A stretch of 64,000 bases of DNA from Bacillus ndiopicus (GTDB lineage Bacteria > Bacillota > Bacilli > Bacillales_A > Planococcaceae): contig NZ_HG964403.1 in assembly GCF_000612805.1 (NCBI RefSeq), positions 930,001 through 994,000 of the forward strand, read 5' to 3'. Shown piece by piece: positions 1 to 8,676 of the stretch. The translations under genes and the position numbers were made by a program. The notes below the pieces were generated by a model. It was not told the origin of the DNA. It made no database searches and was given only the letters and a program-made list of their open reading frames with translations. How positions within the stretch are numbered: position 1 is the stretch's first letter; every line of letters starts with the position of its first letter.

Positions 1-1113
1 AACAATGAAGTAGCAATTGTAACATTAAGAGAAGTCATTGAAGTGCCTGAAAATAAAGCATCAAGTAAATTATTAATTAGTTTTGGGCGAGATGTAACAG
101 GTCAAGCAATGCTTGCTGAGCTGAATAAAATGCCACATTTACTTGTTGCTGGTTCAACAGGTAGCGGGAAAAGTGTATGCATTAACGGCATTATTATTTC
201 AATACTTATGCGCTCAGCGCCACATGAAGTTCGAATGATGATGATTGACCCAAAAATGGTAGAGCTGACTGTATATAACGGCATCCCACACTTGCTTGCA
301 CCGGTTGTGACAGATCCACGTAAAGCAGCACAGGCATTGCAAAAAATCGTTTCTGAAATGGAACGACGCTACGATCTCTTTTCACATACAGGTACACGCA
401 ATATTGAAGGTTATAATGAGCATATTGAACAACATAATGCAGCAAATATAGAGCAGCAGGCGAAACTACCATATATTGTTGTTATTGTGGATGAATTAGC
501 GGATTTAATGATGGTTGCATCAAGTGAAGTAGAGGATGCTATTACACGTTTGGCACAAATGGCACGTGCTGCAGGTATTCATCTCATCATTGCAACACAG
601 CGTCCATCTGTAGATGTTATAACGGGAATTATTAAAGCAAATATTCCTTCACGTATTGCATTTGCTGTATCTTCAGCTGTTGATTCGCGCACAATTTTAG
701 ATATGGGTGGCGCAGAAAGATTGCTTGGACGTGGTGATATGCTATTTTTACCAGCGGGTGCTTCCAAGCCAATGCGCGTACAAGGCGCTTTTGTCTCGGA
801 TAAAGAAGTCGAGGCAGTTGTTGACTTTGTTATACAACAGCAAAAAGCACAGTATGAGGAGTCGATGATTCCGACTGAGGTGCCGCAAACAGAAATTATT
901 GAGGAGACTGATGACTTGTATGATGAAGCCGTTATGCTTGTTATCGAGCAGCAGAGTGCCTCTGTTTCGATGCTGCAACGTCGCTTCCGTATAGGCTATG
1001 CAAGGGCTGCACGCATTGTTGACCAAATGGAAATGCGCGGTGTAGTTGGTCCACCAGATGGTAGTCGACCACGACAAGTATTGCTAGCAAAATCTAGCAT
1101 TTCAGGCGAATAA
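1..1113 (+). CDS. spoIIIE: DNA translocase FtsK/SpoIIIE, C-terminal part
   Basis: The frame is open from base 1, so the N-terminus (membrane segments, linker and early motor domain) lies outside the window and 370 residues remain. The Walker A motif AGSTGSGKS is near residue 50 of this fragment and the Walker B stretch [12 protein letters not shown] near residue 160. The last 60 or so residues form the winged-helix gamma domain that reads orientation sequences on DNA. The family pumps chromosomal DNA through the division or sporulation septum as a membrane-anchored hexamer. SpoIIIE is preferred over a vegetative FtsK paralogue because the GntR gene follows directly, as spoIIIE-ymfC does in B. 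subtilis. The paralogue choice is inference; the family is certain. Confidence 0.93.
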   Translation, partial: NNEVAIVTLREVIEVPENKASSKLLISFGRDVTGQAMLAELNKMPHLLVAGSTGSGKSVCINGIIISILMRSAPHEVRMMMIDPKMVELTVYNGIPHLLAPVVTDPRKAAQALQKIVSEMERRYDLFSHTGTRNIEGYNEHIEQHNAANIEQQAKLPYIVVIVDELADLMMVASSEVEDAITRLAQMARAAGIHLIIATQRPSVDVITGIIKANIPSRIAFAVSSAVDSRTILDMGGAERLLGRGDMLFLPAGASKPMRVQGAFVSDKEVEAVVDFVIQQQKAQYEESMIPTEVPQTEIIEETDDLYDEAVMLVIEQQSASVSMLQRRFRIGYARAARIVDQMEMRGVVGPPDGSRPRQVLLAKSSISGE

Positions 1114-1200
1114 AAATAATGTATTTTTCTGAATATTATATTTTTGTTCAAAAATTAATATAAAATTTACGATTCCGTCACACTTTTTAAATAAATGTGT

Positions 1201-1228
1201 TTGCAACAGCTATTAAAAATGTTATATT
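1201..1228 (+). promoter_or_regulatory. predicted sigma-A promoter for the GntR gene
   Basis: TTGCAA (1201-1206) and TATATT (1223-1228) are 16 bp apart, about 65 bp before the preferred start of the regulator. The elements are imperfect, so this is a moderate prediction. Confidence 0.45.
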
Positions 1229-1255
1229 GAAAACGAATTAGTAGGAATGTTGTAC

Positions 1256-1269
1256 ATCAGATGTCTGAT
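1256..1269. promoter_or_regulatory. inverted repeat, possible GntR autoregulatory operator
   Basis: ATCAGA, a 2-bp gap and TCTGAT form a perfect palindrome between the predicted -10 box and the GTG start at 1294. Its position fits an operator for the adjacent GntR-family gene. The function is inferred from position and symmetry only. Confidence 0.3.
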
Positions 1270-1293
1270 CTCTTTGTTGGTGGTGGTGAAAAA

Positions 1294-2022
1294 GTGACAA
1301 TTAAAACAGATCACCGTCATTTATACTTACAAGTAATCGATCGCTTAAAATCGGATATAGAAAAAGGGATTTATCAAGAAAATGAAAAATTACCATCTGA
1401 ATTTGAGCTATCTAAATCACTTGGAGTAAGTCGTGCCACTTTACGTGAGGCGCTACGATTGTTGGAGGAAGAAAACGTTATCATCCGTCGACATGGTGTA
1501 GGAACATTCGTTAACCCTAAGCCAGTATTTACTTCGGGAATTGAACAATTGTCGAGTATTTCATCAATGATAGAGCAAGCGGGAATGACACCAGGCACGA
1601 TTTTTATAAAAGCAACAGAAGAAAAATCGACTGAGGATGATGTAAAGCGTTTTCAAACCGACATTGATGACAATGTGATCACGATTGAACGTGTAAGAAC
1701 AGCGGATGGAGAGCCAGTTGTTTATTGTATTGATAAAGTACCGGCTAACTATTTACCGCAGCAATTTATTAATAATCAGGATGTATCTCTTTTTTCAGCG
1801 CTTGAAAAATCAGGTGCAATCCATGTCAACTATGCGATCACGTACATCGATCCGATAGGCTTTCATGAAGAGGTTTCGCCAATCTTGGACTGCGGTCCCG
1901 AAACAGCGTTACTCGTTTTGAAGCAGCTTCATTACGATGATAATGATCGAGTAGTTTTATATTCTAAAAATTATTTTAGAGCTGATAAATTCAGCTTCCA
2001 TGTAGTTCGAAAAAGGGTGTAG
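1294..2022 (+). CDS. ymfC: GntR/HutC-family transcriptional regulator (YmfC-like)
   Basis: A 242-residue one-component repressor. The N-terminal winged helix-turn-helix carries the family hallmarks [16 protein letters not shown] and [15 protein letters not shown]. The C-terminal UTRA-like domain, from about residue 85, should bind a small effector. The start is taken as GTG 1294 because GGTGGTGA lies just before it; an in-frame ATG at 1261 would add 11 residues but lacks a good ribosome site and overlaps a palindrome. Only 53 bp with no terminator separate it from the BMP lipoprotein gene. It therefore probably controls itself and the downstream nucleoside-type transporter. The effector is unknown. 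Confidence 0.88.
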   Translation: MTIKTDHRHLYLQVIDRLKSDIEKGIYQENEKLPSEFELSKSLGVSRATLREALRLLEEENVIIRRHGVGTFVNPKPVFTSGIEQLSSISSMIEQAGMTPGTIFIKATEEKSTEDDVKRFQTDIDDNVITIERVRTADGEPVVYCIDKVPANYLPQQFINNQDVSLFSALEKSGAIHVNYAITYIDPIGFHEEVSPILDCGPETALLVLKQLHYDDNDRVVLYSKNYFRADKFSFHVVRKRV

Positions 2023-2075
2023 AACAAAGTTTATTTCCTGCTAATGACTAAAAACCTTTCTGGGAGGATTCACTA

Positions 2076-3167
2076 ATGAAAAAGCGTAAATTTGGTTTAT
2101 TAATCTCATCTGTTGTAGCTACAGGTGCAATTTTAGGTGCATGTGGTACAGATGATGGCAAAAAAGAAAATACAGCAAATGAAGGCTCAAATGGTACAAC
2201 TGATAAAGGTACTGAAGCATTCTCAATTGCTATGGTAACAGATACTGGTGGGGTAGACGATAAATCATTTAACCAATCTGCTTGGGAAGGTATTCAACAG
2301 TTCGGTAAAGATAACGGATTATCAAAAGGCGATGGTGGCTTTGACTACTTAGAATCAAAACAAGATTCAGAGTACAACACAAACTTAAATGCTTTAATCC
2401 GTCGTGACTTCGATTTAGTATTTGGTGTAGGCTTCTTATTCGAAGATGCAATGGGCAAAATTGCAAGCCAACAAAAAGATGCGCAATTAGCTATTATTGA
2501 TGGCGTAGTAGACGCACCAAACGTAGCATCTGTATTATTCAACGAGCAGGAAGGTGCTTTCCTTGCAGGTGTAGCAGCTGCTAAAATGTCTCAAACAGGT
2601 AAAATCGGTTTTATCGGTGGATTAAAAATTCCTGTAATTGAGCGCTTCCACGCAGGATTTATCGCAGGTGCAAAAGCAGCAAACCCTGATATTATTATCG
2701 AACAAGATTATGCAGAGTCTTTCGATAAAGCGGATATCGGTAAAATGATTGCAAACCGTATGTATTCTTCAGGCGTAGATATTATTTTCCACGCTGCTGG
2801 TGGTGCAGGTAATGGTGTATTCACAGAAGCAAAAGAGCGTAAAGAAAAAGATGCTAACGCAAACGTATGGGTAATTGGTGTAGATAAAGACCAATATGAC
2901 GAAGGTAAAGTAGGCGACCAAAACGTAACTTTAACTTCTATGGTAAAAGGTGTTGGTAACGCAGTTATCGATATTGCAAACCGCACAAAAGAAGGCAACT
3001 TCCCTGGTGGTAAAACAACTATCTATGGTTTAGCTGAAGGCGGAGTTGGTCTTGCTGACTCTCGCGGTGCAATTAATGATGAAGTATTAGCGGTTGTTAA
3101 AGAGTTCGAAGAGAAAATCATTGCAGGTGAAATCAAAGTACCTACACATCCTGATGATGTAAAATAA
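2076..3167 (+). CDS. nupN: BMP-family substrate-binding lipoprotein of a nucleoside ABC transporter
   Basis: A 363-residue extracellular binding protein. A lipoprotein signal peptide ends in the lipobox LGAC (Cys about residue 23), followed by an Asn/Gly/Thr-rich linker and then a BMP/PnrA domain from about residue 48. Residues such as DTGGVDDKSFNQSAWEG and the GGLKIPVIERFHAGF region are typical of nucleoside-binding family members (TmpC, PnrA, NupN). GGGAGG precedes the ATG. A strong terminator follows, yet the ATPase and two permeases come next, a common way to make excess binding protein. The ligand is likely a purine nucleoside by family, but this is not shown by the sequence. Confidence 0.92.
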   Translation: MKKRKFGLLISSVVATGAILGACGTDDGKKENTANEGSNGTTDKGTEAFSIAMVTDTGGVDDKSFNQSAWEGIQQFGKDNGLSKGDGGFDYLESKQDSEYNTNLNALIRRDFDLVFGVGFLFEDAMGKIASQQKDAQLAIIDGVVDAPNVASVLFNEQEGAFLAGVAAAKMSQTGKIGFIGGLKIPVIERFHAGFIAGAKAANPDIIIEQDYAESFDKADIGKMIANRMYSSGVDIIFHAAGGAGNGVFTEAKERKEKDANANVWVIGVDKDQYDEGKVGDQNVTLTSMVKGVGNAVIDIANRTKEGNFPGGKTTIYGLAEGGVGLADSRGAINDEVLAVVKEFEEKIIAGEIKVPTHPDDVK

Positions 3168-3179
3168 TTGATTGATACT

Positions 3180-3222
3180 AAATCATCATAGAGGTCAAAC
3201 CGACTTCTATGATGATTTTCTC
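3180..3222 (+). terminator. intrinsic terminator after the lipoprotein gene
   Basis: AAATCATCATAGA pairs with TCTATGATGATTT around a short loop and is followed by TTTTCTC. It probably allows partial read-through into the ABC genes. Confidence 0.75.
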
Positions 3223-3376
3223 ACTGTAAAATTGTTTTATTTACATACTTCAAGAGAAGGACTTTGTGGAAGATTTATTGAATTACATTGTAAGTGGTTT
3301 GAAGTTAATAGATGAGGGTGCCGGATGCGTTATTTCTTTTCCGACAAGTCCATGTGTTAATTTTTGACAACACAAA

Positions 3377-3404
3377 ATGTACTCACCATCTATAATGAGT
3401 ACAT
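3377..3404. promoter_or_regulatory. 9-bp inverted repeat in the leader of the ABC genes
   Basis: ATGTACTCA (3377-3385) and TGAGTACAT (3396-3404) are perfect complements 10 bp apart and enclose a TATAAT (3391-3396). TTGACA at 3364 is 21 bp from that TATAAT, too far for a normal promoter. The repeat could be an operator over a -10 box or a small hairpin. Confidence 0.35.
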
Positions 3405-3453
3405 GCCTTTATATATACTTTTAATTTAAATTGTGCCTAAAGGAGTGAAACGA

Positions 3454-4992
3454 TTGGAATATGTGATCGAAATGCTAGGCATCCGTAAGGAATTCGGGAG
3501 CTTTGTAGCAAACAATAATATCACCCTCCAACTTAAAAAAGGCGAAATTCATGCATTGTTAGGAGAAAATGGTGCAGGTAAATCGACTTTAATGAATGTA
3601 TTATTTGGACTTTATCAGCCAGAAGCTGGTGAAATTAAAGTGCATGGCAAGTCTGTAAAAATTACAGATCCGAACGTTGCCAATGAATTAGGAATAGGGA
3701 TGGTTCACCAACACTTTATGCTTGTAGAAAACTTTACTGTTACAGAAAATATCGTATTAGGAAATGAACCAACAAAAGGCGGGACAGTCAACATTAAAGA
3801 GGCTGCCAAAAACATTAAGGCTCTTTCTGAAAAATATGGCTTAGATGTTGACCCATATGCGAAAATTGAAGATATTTCTGTTGGTATGCAACAACGTGTA
3901 GAAATTTTAAAAACATTGTATCGCGGTGCTGAAATTTTAATTTTTGACGAACCAACAGCATCACTTACACCACAAGAAATTAAAGAGCTTATTGAAATAA
4001 TGAAACGCTTAATTTCTGAAGGAAAGTCAATTATTTTGATTACCCATAAATTAAATGAAATTATGGAAGTATCTGACCGCGTAACAATTATTCGTAAAGG
4101 AGAAGGAATCGGTACAGTTGTGACAGCTGAGACAAATCCAGATCAACTTGCGGAATTAATGGTTGGGCGTCAAGTAGAGTTTAAAACAGAAAAAACGGTA
4201 GCAAACCCGAAAGATGAAGCTTTAAACATAGAAAACTTAGTTGTACTTGACTATCGCGGTATTGAAAAGGTAAAAAACTTAAACTTAACTGTTCGTAAAG
4301 GTGAGATAGTTGGTATTGCTGGGATTGATGGAAATGGACAATCTGAATTAATCGAGGCAATTACAGGCTTACGCAAAGTGAAGAGTGGTAGAGTTACTTT
4401 GAATGGTCAAGATGTAACAAATAAAAAACCTCGCCAAATTACAGAGTCGGGTATTGGGCATATTCCACAGGACCGTCATAAGCATGGTTTAGTGCTTGAT
4501 TTTACAATTGGCCATAATATTGCTTTACAAACGTATTACAAAGAACCGATTTCGAAGTTTGGTATTATCGATTATAAAAAAATATCAAATAAAGCAAAAC
4601 AAATTATTGAAGAGTTTGACGTTCGAACAGGACATGGTGAAACGACGTTAGCTCGTGCTTTATCAGGTGGTAACCAACAAAAGGCGATTATTGGACGCGA
4701 AGTTGATCGCGACCCAGATTTATTAATTGCTGCATTACCGACACGTGGATTGGACGTTGGGGCAATTGAATTTATTCACCGTCGTTTAATTGAGCAACGT
4801 GATAAAGGGAAAGCGGTTTTACTTATTTCCTTTGAATTAGATGAGGTAATGAACGTATCAGACCGTATTGCCGTTATTTATGATGGTCAGATTGTGGACA
4901 CGCTAAATGCTAATGAAACAACAGAGCAAGAGCTTGGTTTATTAATGGCTGGTCAATCAAAAAGTAAAGCAGCAATGAAAGGGGACGAATAA
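3454..4992 (+). CDS. nupO: nucleoside-type ABC transporter ATP-binding protein (tandem ABC domains)
   Basis: A 512-residue cytoplasmic ATPase with two ABC domains. The first has Walker A GENGAGKST, LSGG-like SVGMQQR and Walker B ILIFDEPTA. The second has the degenerate P-loop GIDGNGQSE and signature ALSGGNQQK. This is the carbohydrate/nucleoside importer (CUT2-like) architecture. TTG 3454 is chosen because AGGAG lies 8 nt before it and the protein then begins LEYVIEMLGIRKEF, as in B. subtilis NupO; an in-frame GTG at 3433 would overlap that ribosome site. It is in an operon with two permease genes, 1 bp apart from the first. The second site carries AALPTRG where DEPTRG is usual in Walker B, so one ATP site may be impaired. 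Confidence 0.92.
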   Translation: MEYVIEMLGIRKEFGSFVANNNITLQLKKGEIHALLGENGAGKSTLMNVLFGLYQPEAGEIKVHGKSVKITDPNVANELGIGMVHQHFMLVENFTVTENIVLGNEPTKGGTVNIKEAAKNIKALSEKYGLDVDPYAKIEDISVGMQQRVEILKTLYRGAEILIFDEPTASLTPQEIKELIEIMKRLISEGKSIILITHKLNEIMEVSDRVTIIRKGEGIGTVVTAETNPDQLAELMVGRQVEFKTEKTVANPKDEALNIENLVVLDYRGIEKVKNLNLTVRKGEIVGIAGIDGNGQSELIEAITGLRKVKSGRVTLNGQDVTNKKPRQITESGIGHIPQDRHKHGLVLDFTIGHNIALQTYYKEPISKFGIIDYKKISNKAKQIIEEFDVRTGHGETTLARALSGGNQQKAIIGREVDRDPDLLIAALPTRGLDVGAIEFIHRRLIEQRDKGKAVLLISFELDEVMNVSDRIAVIYDGQIVDTLNANETTEQELGLLMAGQSKSKAAMKGDE

Positions 4993-4993
4993 G

Positions 4994-6040
4994 GTGAGCA
5001 ATCGCGCAATTAATATTCTCGTTCCTATAATTTCAGTTATATTGGGTCTAATTGTTGGTGCAATCGTTATGGTTGTTACTGGTTATGATCCGATTAAAGG
5101 ATATACTGCATTATGGAATGGTATATTTGGAGATATTTATACAATTGGTGAAACAATTCGCCAAATTACACCATATATTTTAGCGGGACTTGCTGTTGCC
5201 TTCGCATTCCGAACAGGCTTATTTAATATTGGTGTTGAAGGTCAGTTAATTATGGGCTGGGCAGCAGCAGTTTATGTTGGCTTTGCAGTGGAGGGCTTAC
5301 CGAAACTTATTCATTTACCGTTAGCGTTACTTGCAGCGGCAGCAGCAGGAGCTTTCTGGGCATTTATAGCAGGTTATTTAAAAGCACGCTTTAGCATCCA
5401 TGAAGTAATCGTAACGATTATGCTAAACTATACAGCGTTACATATTGCAAACGCGCTTATTAAATCTTGGTCAGGTAAAGAACGTACAGAGAATATTTTA
5501 CCGACAGCTTCCTTAGGTTCGACTTGGCTTGAGGAGATAACAGAATATTCTCGTCTACACTGGGGTATTGTAATTGCCATTATTATGGTATTTATTATGT
5601 GGTTCATACTAGAACGTACAACTTTAGGTTTTGAGCTAAAGGCGGTAGGCTTTAACAAAAACGCTGCTGAATATGCAGGTATGAGCGTTAAGAAAAATAT
5701 TATTTTAGCAATGACAATTTCTGGTGTATTCGCTGGCTTAGCTGGAGCTATGGAAGCATTAGGTACATTTGGCTATATGGCTATTCGAAGCGGCTTTACA
5801 GGTATTGGATTTGACGGGATTGCAGTTGCCTTATTAGGTGCAAACACACCTCTTGGAGTTGTCTTTGGTGCATCGTTATTTGGTGCATTAAAATTTGGGG
5901 CAACAAATATGCCAAACGCTGCAAACATTCCGTTAGAAATTGTCTCGATTATTATCGCATTAATTATTTTCTTTGTAGCTTCTGGCTATGTAATTCGTAT
6001 TGCTTTAGAAAAATTCGGAAAGAAAAAGGAGGGCAACTAA
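4994..6040 (+). CDS. nupP: nucleoside-type ABC transporter permease 1
   Basis: A 348-residue inner-membrane permease of the BPD_transp_2 family (branched-chain amino acid, ribose and nucleoside importers). About nine hydrophobic segments are visible, starting at NILVPIISVILGLIVGAIVM. The region FRTGLFNIGVEGQLIMG is the usual signature of BMP-linked permeases. The GTG start lies one base after the ATPase stop, with AGGGG upstream, indicating translational coupling. It should pair with the next gene as a heterodimeric channel. Confidence 0.92.
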   Translation: MSNRAINILVPIISVILGLIVGAIVMVVTGYDPIKGYTALWNGIFGDIYTIGETIRQITPYILAGLAVAFAFRTGLFNIGVEGQLIMGWAAAVYVGFAVEGLPKLIHLPLALLAAAAAGAFWAFIAGYLKARFSIHEVIVTIMLNYTALHIANALIKSWSGKERTENILPTASLGSTWLEEITEYSRLHWGIVIAIIMVFIMWFILERTTLGFELKAVGFNKNAAEYAGMSVKKNIILAMTISGVFAGLAGAMEALGTFGYMAIRSGFTGIGFDGIAVALLGANTPLGVVFGASLFGALKFGATNMPNAANIPLEIVSIIIALIIFFVASGYVIRIALEKFGKKKEGN

Positions 6041-6041
6041 T

Positions 6042-7004
6042 ATGAGCTTTTTAGACGTCTTATATTTTATCGTCCCTTCTGCTATATTTTACGCAGCACC
6101 GCTTATTTTCGCGGCTATTGGAGGCGTGTTTTCTGAGCGTTCAGGTGTTGTAAATATCGGTATTGAAGGTATTATGGTTATCGGTGCCTTTGTAGGGATT
6201 ATATTTAATCTATTTACATTTGAAACGTTTGGTAGCTTTACACCATGGGTAGCCCTTTTAGCGGCCATGATTATCGGAGCTTTATTCTCATTATTATTAG
6301 CAGTAGCAGCGATTGCCTTCCGAGCTGACCAAACAGTAACAGGGGTAGCGATAAATTTATTAGGAATTGCGGTTGCACTATTTTTAGTAAAAATGATTTT
6401 TGAAGGTCGTGGACAAACAGATTTCATCTCTGAACGTTTCCCACGCTTTGACGTTCCGTTACTAGCAGATATTCCATTTTTAGGACCTTTACTGTTCCAC
6501 AGTATTTATGGAACATCGATTTTAGCATTTGTTGTTGCATTTTTAGCATGGTTCATTATTTATAAAACACCATTTGGCTTGCGTTTACGAGCAGTTGGTG
6601 AACATCCGATGGCGGCGGACACAATGGGAGTTAATGTGACGAAGATGCGTTATATTGCCGTTATGATTTCGGGTGCTCTTGCAGGAATCGGTGGTGCAGT
6701 TTATTCTCAAACAATTACGAATGACTTTAGCCACGCTACGATTAATGGACAAGGGTTTATGGCTATTGCGGCAATGATTTTTGGAAAATGGCATCCAATT
6801 GGTGCGATGGGTGCAGCACTGTTCTTCGGTTTAGCGCAAGCATTATCGATTGCAGGTAGCACAATTCCATATGTAAAAGATATTCCACCAGTATTTTTAA
6901 CAATTTTACCTTATGTGCTGACAATCTTAGCTTTAGCAGGTTTTATTGGTAAAGCACAAGCACCAAAAGCAGTCGGTCAACCATATATTAAAGGTAAACG
7001 ATAG
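6042..7004 (+). CDS. nupQ: nucleoside-type ABC transporter permease 2
   Basis: A 320-residue multi-spanning permease and second channel half of the importer. It carries the related motif FSERSGVVNIGIEGIMVIGA near residue 35 and several long hydrophobic segments. AAGGAGG precedes the ATG, which lies one base after the preceding stop. A large hairpin terminator closes the operon downstream. Substrate assignment as nucleoside rests on the company of a BMP lipoprotein. Confidence 0.92.
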   Translation: MSFLDVLYFIVPSAIFYAAPLIFAAIGGVFSERSGVVNIGIEGIMVIGAFVGIIFNLFTFETFGSFTPWVALLAAMIIGALFSLLLAVAAIAFRADQTVTGVAINLLGIAVALFLVKMIFEGRGQTDFISERFPRFDVPLLADIPFLGPLLFHSIYGTSILAFVVAFLAWFIIYKTPFGLRLRAVGEHPMAADTMGVNVTKMRYIAVMISGALAGIGGAVYSQTITNDFSHATINGQGFMAIAAMIFGKWHPIGAMGAALFFGLAQALSIAGSTIPYVKDIPPVFLTILPYVLTILALAGFIGKAQAPKAVGQPYIKGKR

Positions 7005-7020
7005 ATAGAGGGCTGTTAGG

Positions 7021-7062
7021 AAAGGGGGTGTCTGAAAAATTATTTTCAGACATCCCCTTTGC
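7021..7062 (+). terminator. terminator of the ABC transporter operon
   Basis: GGGGTGTCTGAAAA pairs with TTTTCAGACATCCCC (one G-T wobble) around a 4-nt loop and ends in CCCCTTTG. The stem is unusually long and nearly perfect; the T-run is short. Confidence 0.65.
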
Positions 7063-7395
7063 GCTAAGATAGTAGCAATTTGCTCATCGAAAAAAGCTTT
7101 AGGTGTAATCACTGTGGCAGCACAAATTTCTAGCTGAGGCTAGGGTTGCAAAAAAAGCAGGCTAGCATACTACTTTTGCTGTTTGATATGTCCCTAATTG
7201 TAGACAAATGAAATGTAAAAATTCATTTGCCCTAATTAGGGGCTTTTCTATGATGAAATTCTTTAAAAACATAATGTTTTAGCATATTTATTTTGCAACT
7301 ACACCATACTAAGGAATAATTTTGTATGACAGTAGTATAAGCATGGTATAGTAGGAATAAAGCATGTTATATCGTTACTTTAGGGAGGTATTTTT
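7063..7395. other. non-coding gap with a large palindrome before ymfF
   Basis: No gene is seen. CCCTAATT (7192-7199) and CAAATGAA (7206-7213) pair with TTCATTTG and AATTAGGG (7222-7241), followed by GGCTTTTCT. This is terminator-like, and the right arm alone is a 12-bp palindrome CCCTAATTAGGG. TATAGT near 7347 may be the -10 box for ymfF, but no well-spaced -35 was found. Confidence 0.5.
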
Positions 7396-8676
7396 TTGTT
7401 TTCAACTATACAACTAGCGAAGGGTGTTTCGCTGCATATTCGACAAACAACACAATTTAAAACAGTAAATTTCTCGATAAAATGGCGCGCTCCATTAACG
7501 GAAAAAGATGCAGCACACCGTACAGTGTTAACGAATGTGTTACAGCATAGCAATGAAAAGTTCACAACATCAGCAGCGTATCGTAGCTATTTGGATGATT
7601 TATATGGCACGGTGCTGTATTTCGACACGTCGAAGCGTGGCAATGAGCATACGGTATTAATGAGCGTAGAATCGGTAAATGACCAATTTTTAGCGCAAAG
7701 CAATGTGCTGAATGAAGTGCTTGAGCTACTTCATACAGCTATTTTTAAGCCTAACCTTGAAAATGGAGCATTTGTATCTTCCATTGTGGAACGTGAAAAA
7801 GATATGGTTATGCAACGTATCCATTCTGTATTTGATGATAAAGCACGTTATGCACAACAAAGAATAACGCAAATTATGCGTCCAAATCATGCTGCTTCTA
7901 TTTCTGCGAACGGTACGATTGAAACTGTAGCTACTATAACACCAGAATCACTTATGGAAGCGTATGCGCACATGATTCATCATGATAGCATTGATATTTA
8001 TGTTGTAGGCGATGTAGATGAAACAGCAATGATTGAAAAATTGCGTCAAGTGCTACCGTTTGCAGATCGTGAGCCATATGAGAAGGAAATGATTGCTGCA
8101 ATCAACCAACCGGGTGACAGCTATACAAAAGAGCAACAGGAAATGAAGCAAGGAAAATTGCATATTGGCTATAGCACACCAGTCTTATTTGGTGATGCAG
8201 ATTTTCCGAAAATGCAAATTTTTAATGGCATTTTCGGTGGCTATGCACATTCAAAATTATTTATGAATGTACGTGAACGTGAAAGCTTAGCATACTATGC
8301 ATCAAGCTCTTATGCATCACAGTATGGCCTAATTTTCGTTGGCTCAGGCATTGAACCGAGCAATGAAAAAAAGGCAATTGAGGTAATTGATGAGCAGCTT
8401 GTAGCTTTACAAAAAGGCGAAATAACAGATTTGGAGTTAGCACAGACAAAGGCGATGCTTATTAATCAATTGAAAGAGGCATTAGATTCTGCACGAGGTC
8501 AAATCGAGATTTATGATCAATATAAAACTTTAGATACAACGTTCTCAGCAGATGAATGGGCTACAAATTGGCAGAAAGTAACGAAAGAAGATGTGCAACA
8601 AATGTCGTTAAAAATAAAACGTGAGGCAATTTATTTCCTATGTGGCAAGGAGGAGCAAAGTGATGCAAGCAATTGA
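7396..8676 (+). CDS. ymfF: M16-family peptidase-like protein, inactive-type subunit (YmfF)
   Basis: A 426-residue M16-fold protein. The zinc motif HxxEH is absent at the expected place (the local sequence is AAHRTVLTNVLQH), so it is probably the non-catalytic partner of the adjacent M16 protein. The TTG start has GGGAGG 7 nt upstream. The gene overlaps the next by 14 bp, so the two are translationally coupled and likely form a pair, as in other two-component M16 proteases. The substrate is not known; related Bacillus proteins are only described as processing-protease-like. Confidence 0.88.
   Translation: MFSTIQLAKGVSLHIRQTTQFKTVNFSIKWRAPLTEKDAAHRTVLTNVLQHSNEKFTTSAAYRSYLDDLYGTVLYFDTSKRGNEHTVLMSVESVNDQFLAQSNVLNEVLELLHTAIFKPNLENGAFVSSIVEREKDMVMQRIHSVFDDKARYAQQRITQIMRPNHAASISANGTIETVATITPESLMEAYAHMIHHDSIDIYVVGDVDETAMIEKLRQVLPFADREPYEKEMIAAINQPGDSYTKEQQEMKQGKLHIGYSTPVLFGDADFPKMQIFNGIFGGYAHSKLFMNVRERESLAYYASSSYASQYGLIFVGSGIEPSNEKKAIEVIDEQLVALQKGEITDLELAQTKAMLINQLKEALDSARGQIEIYDQYKTLDTTFSADEWATNWQKVTKEDVQQMSLKIKREAIYFLCGKEEQSDASN

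Noticed and set aside
1116..1150. Terminator after spoIIIE
   Set aside because: Only a short AT stem (ATAAT with ATTAT) is seen; too weak to call.
3223..3430. Purine riboswitch before the nucleoside-type ABC genes
   Set aside because: The conserved junction sequences were not present; only an inverted repeat and AT-rich sequence were seen.
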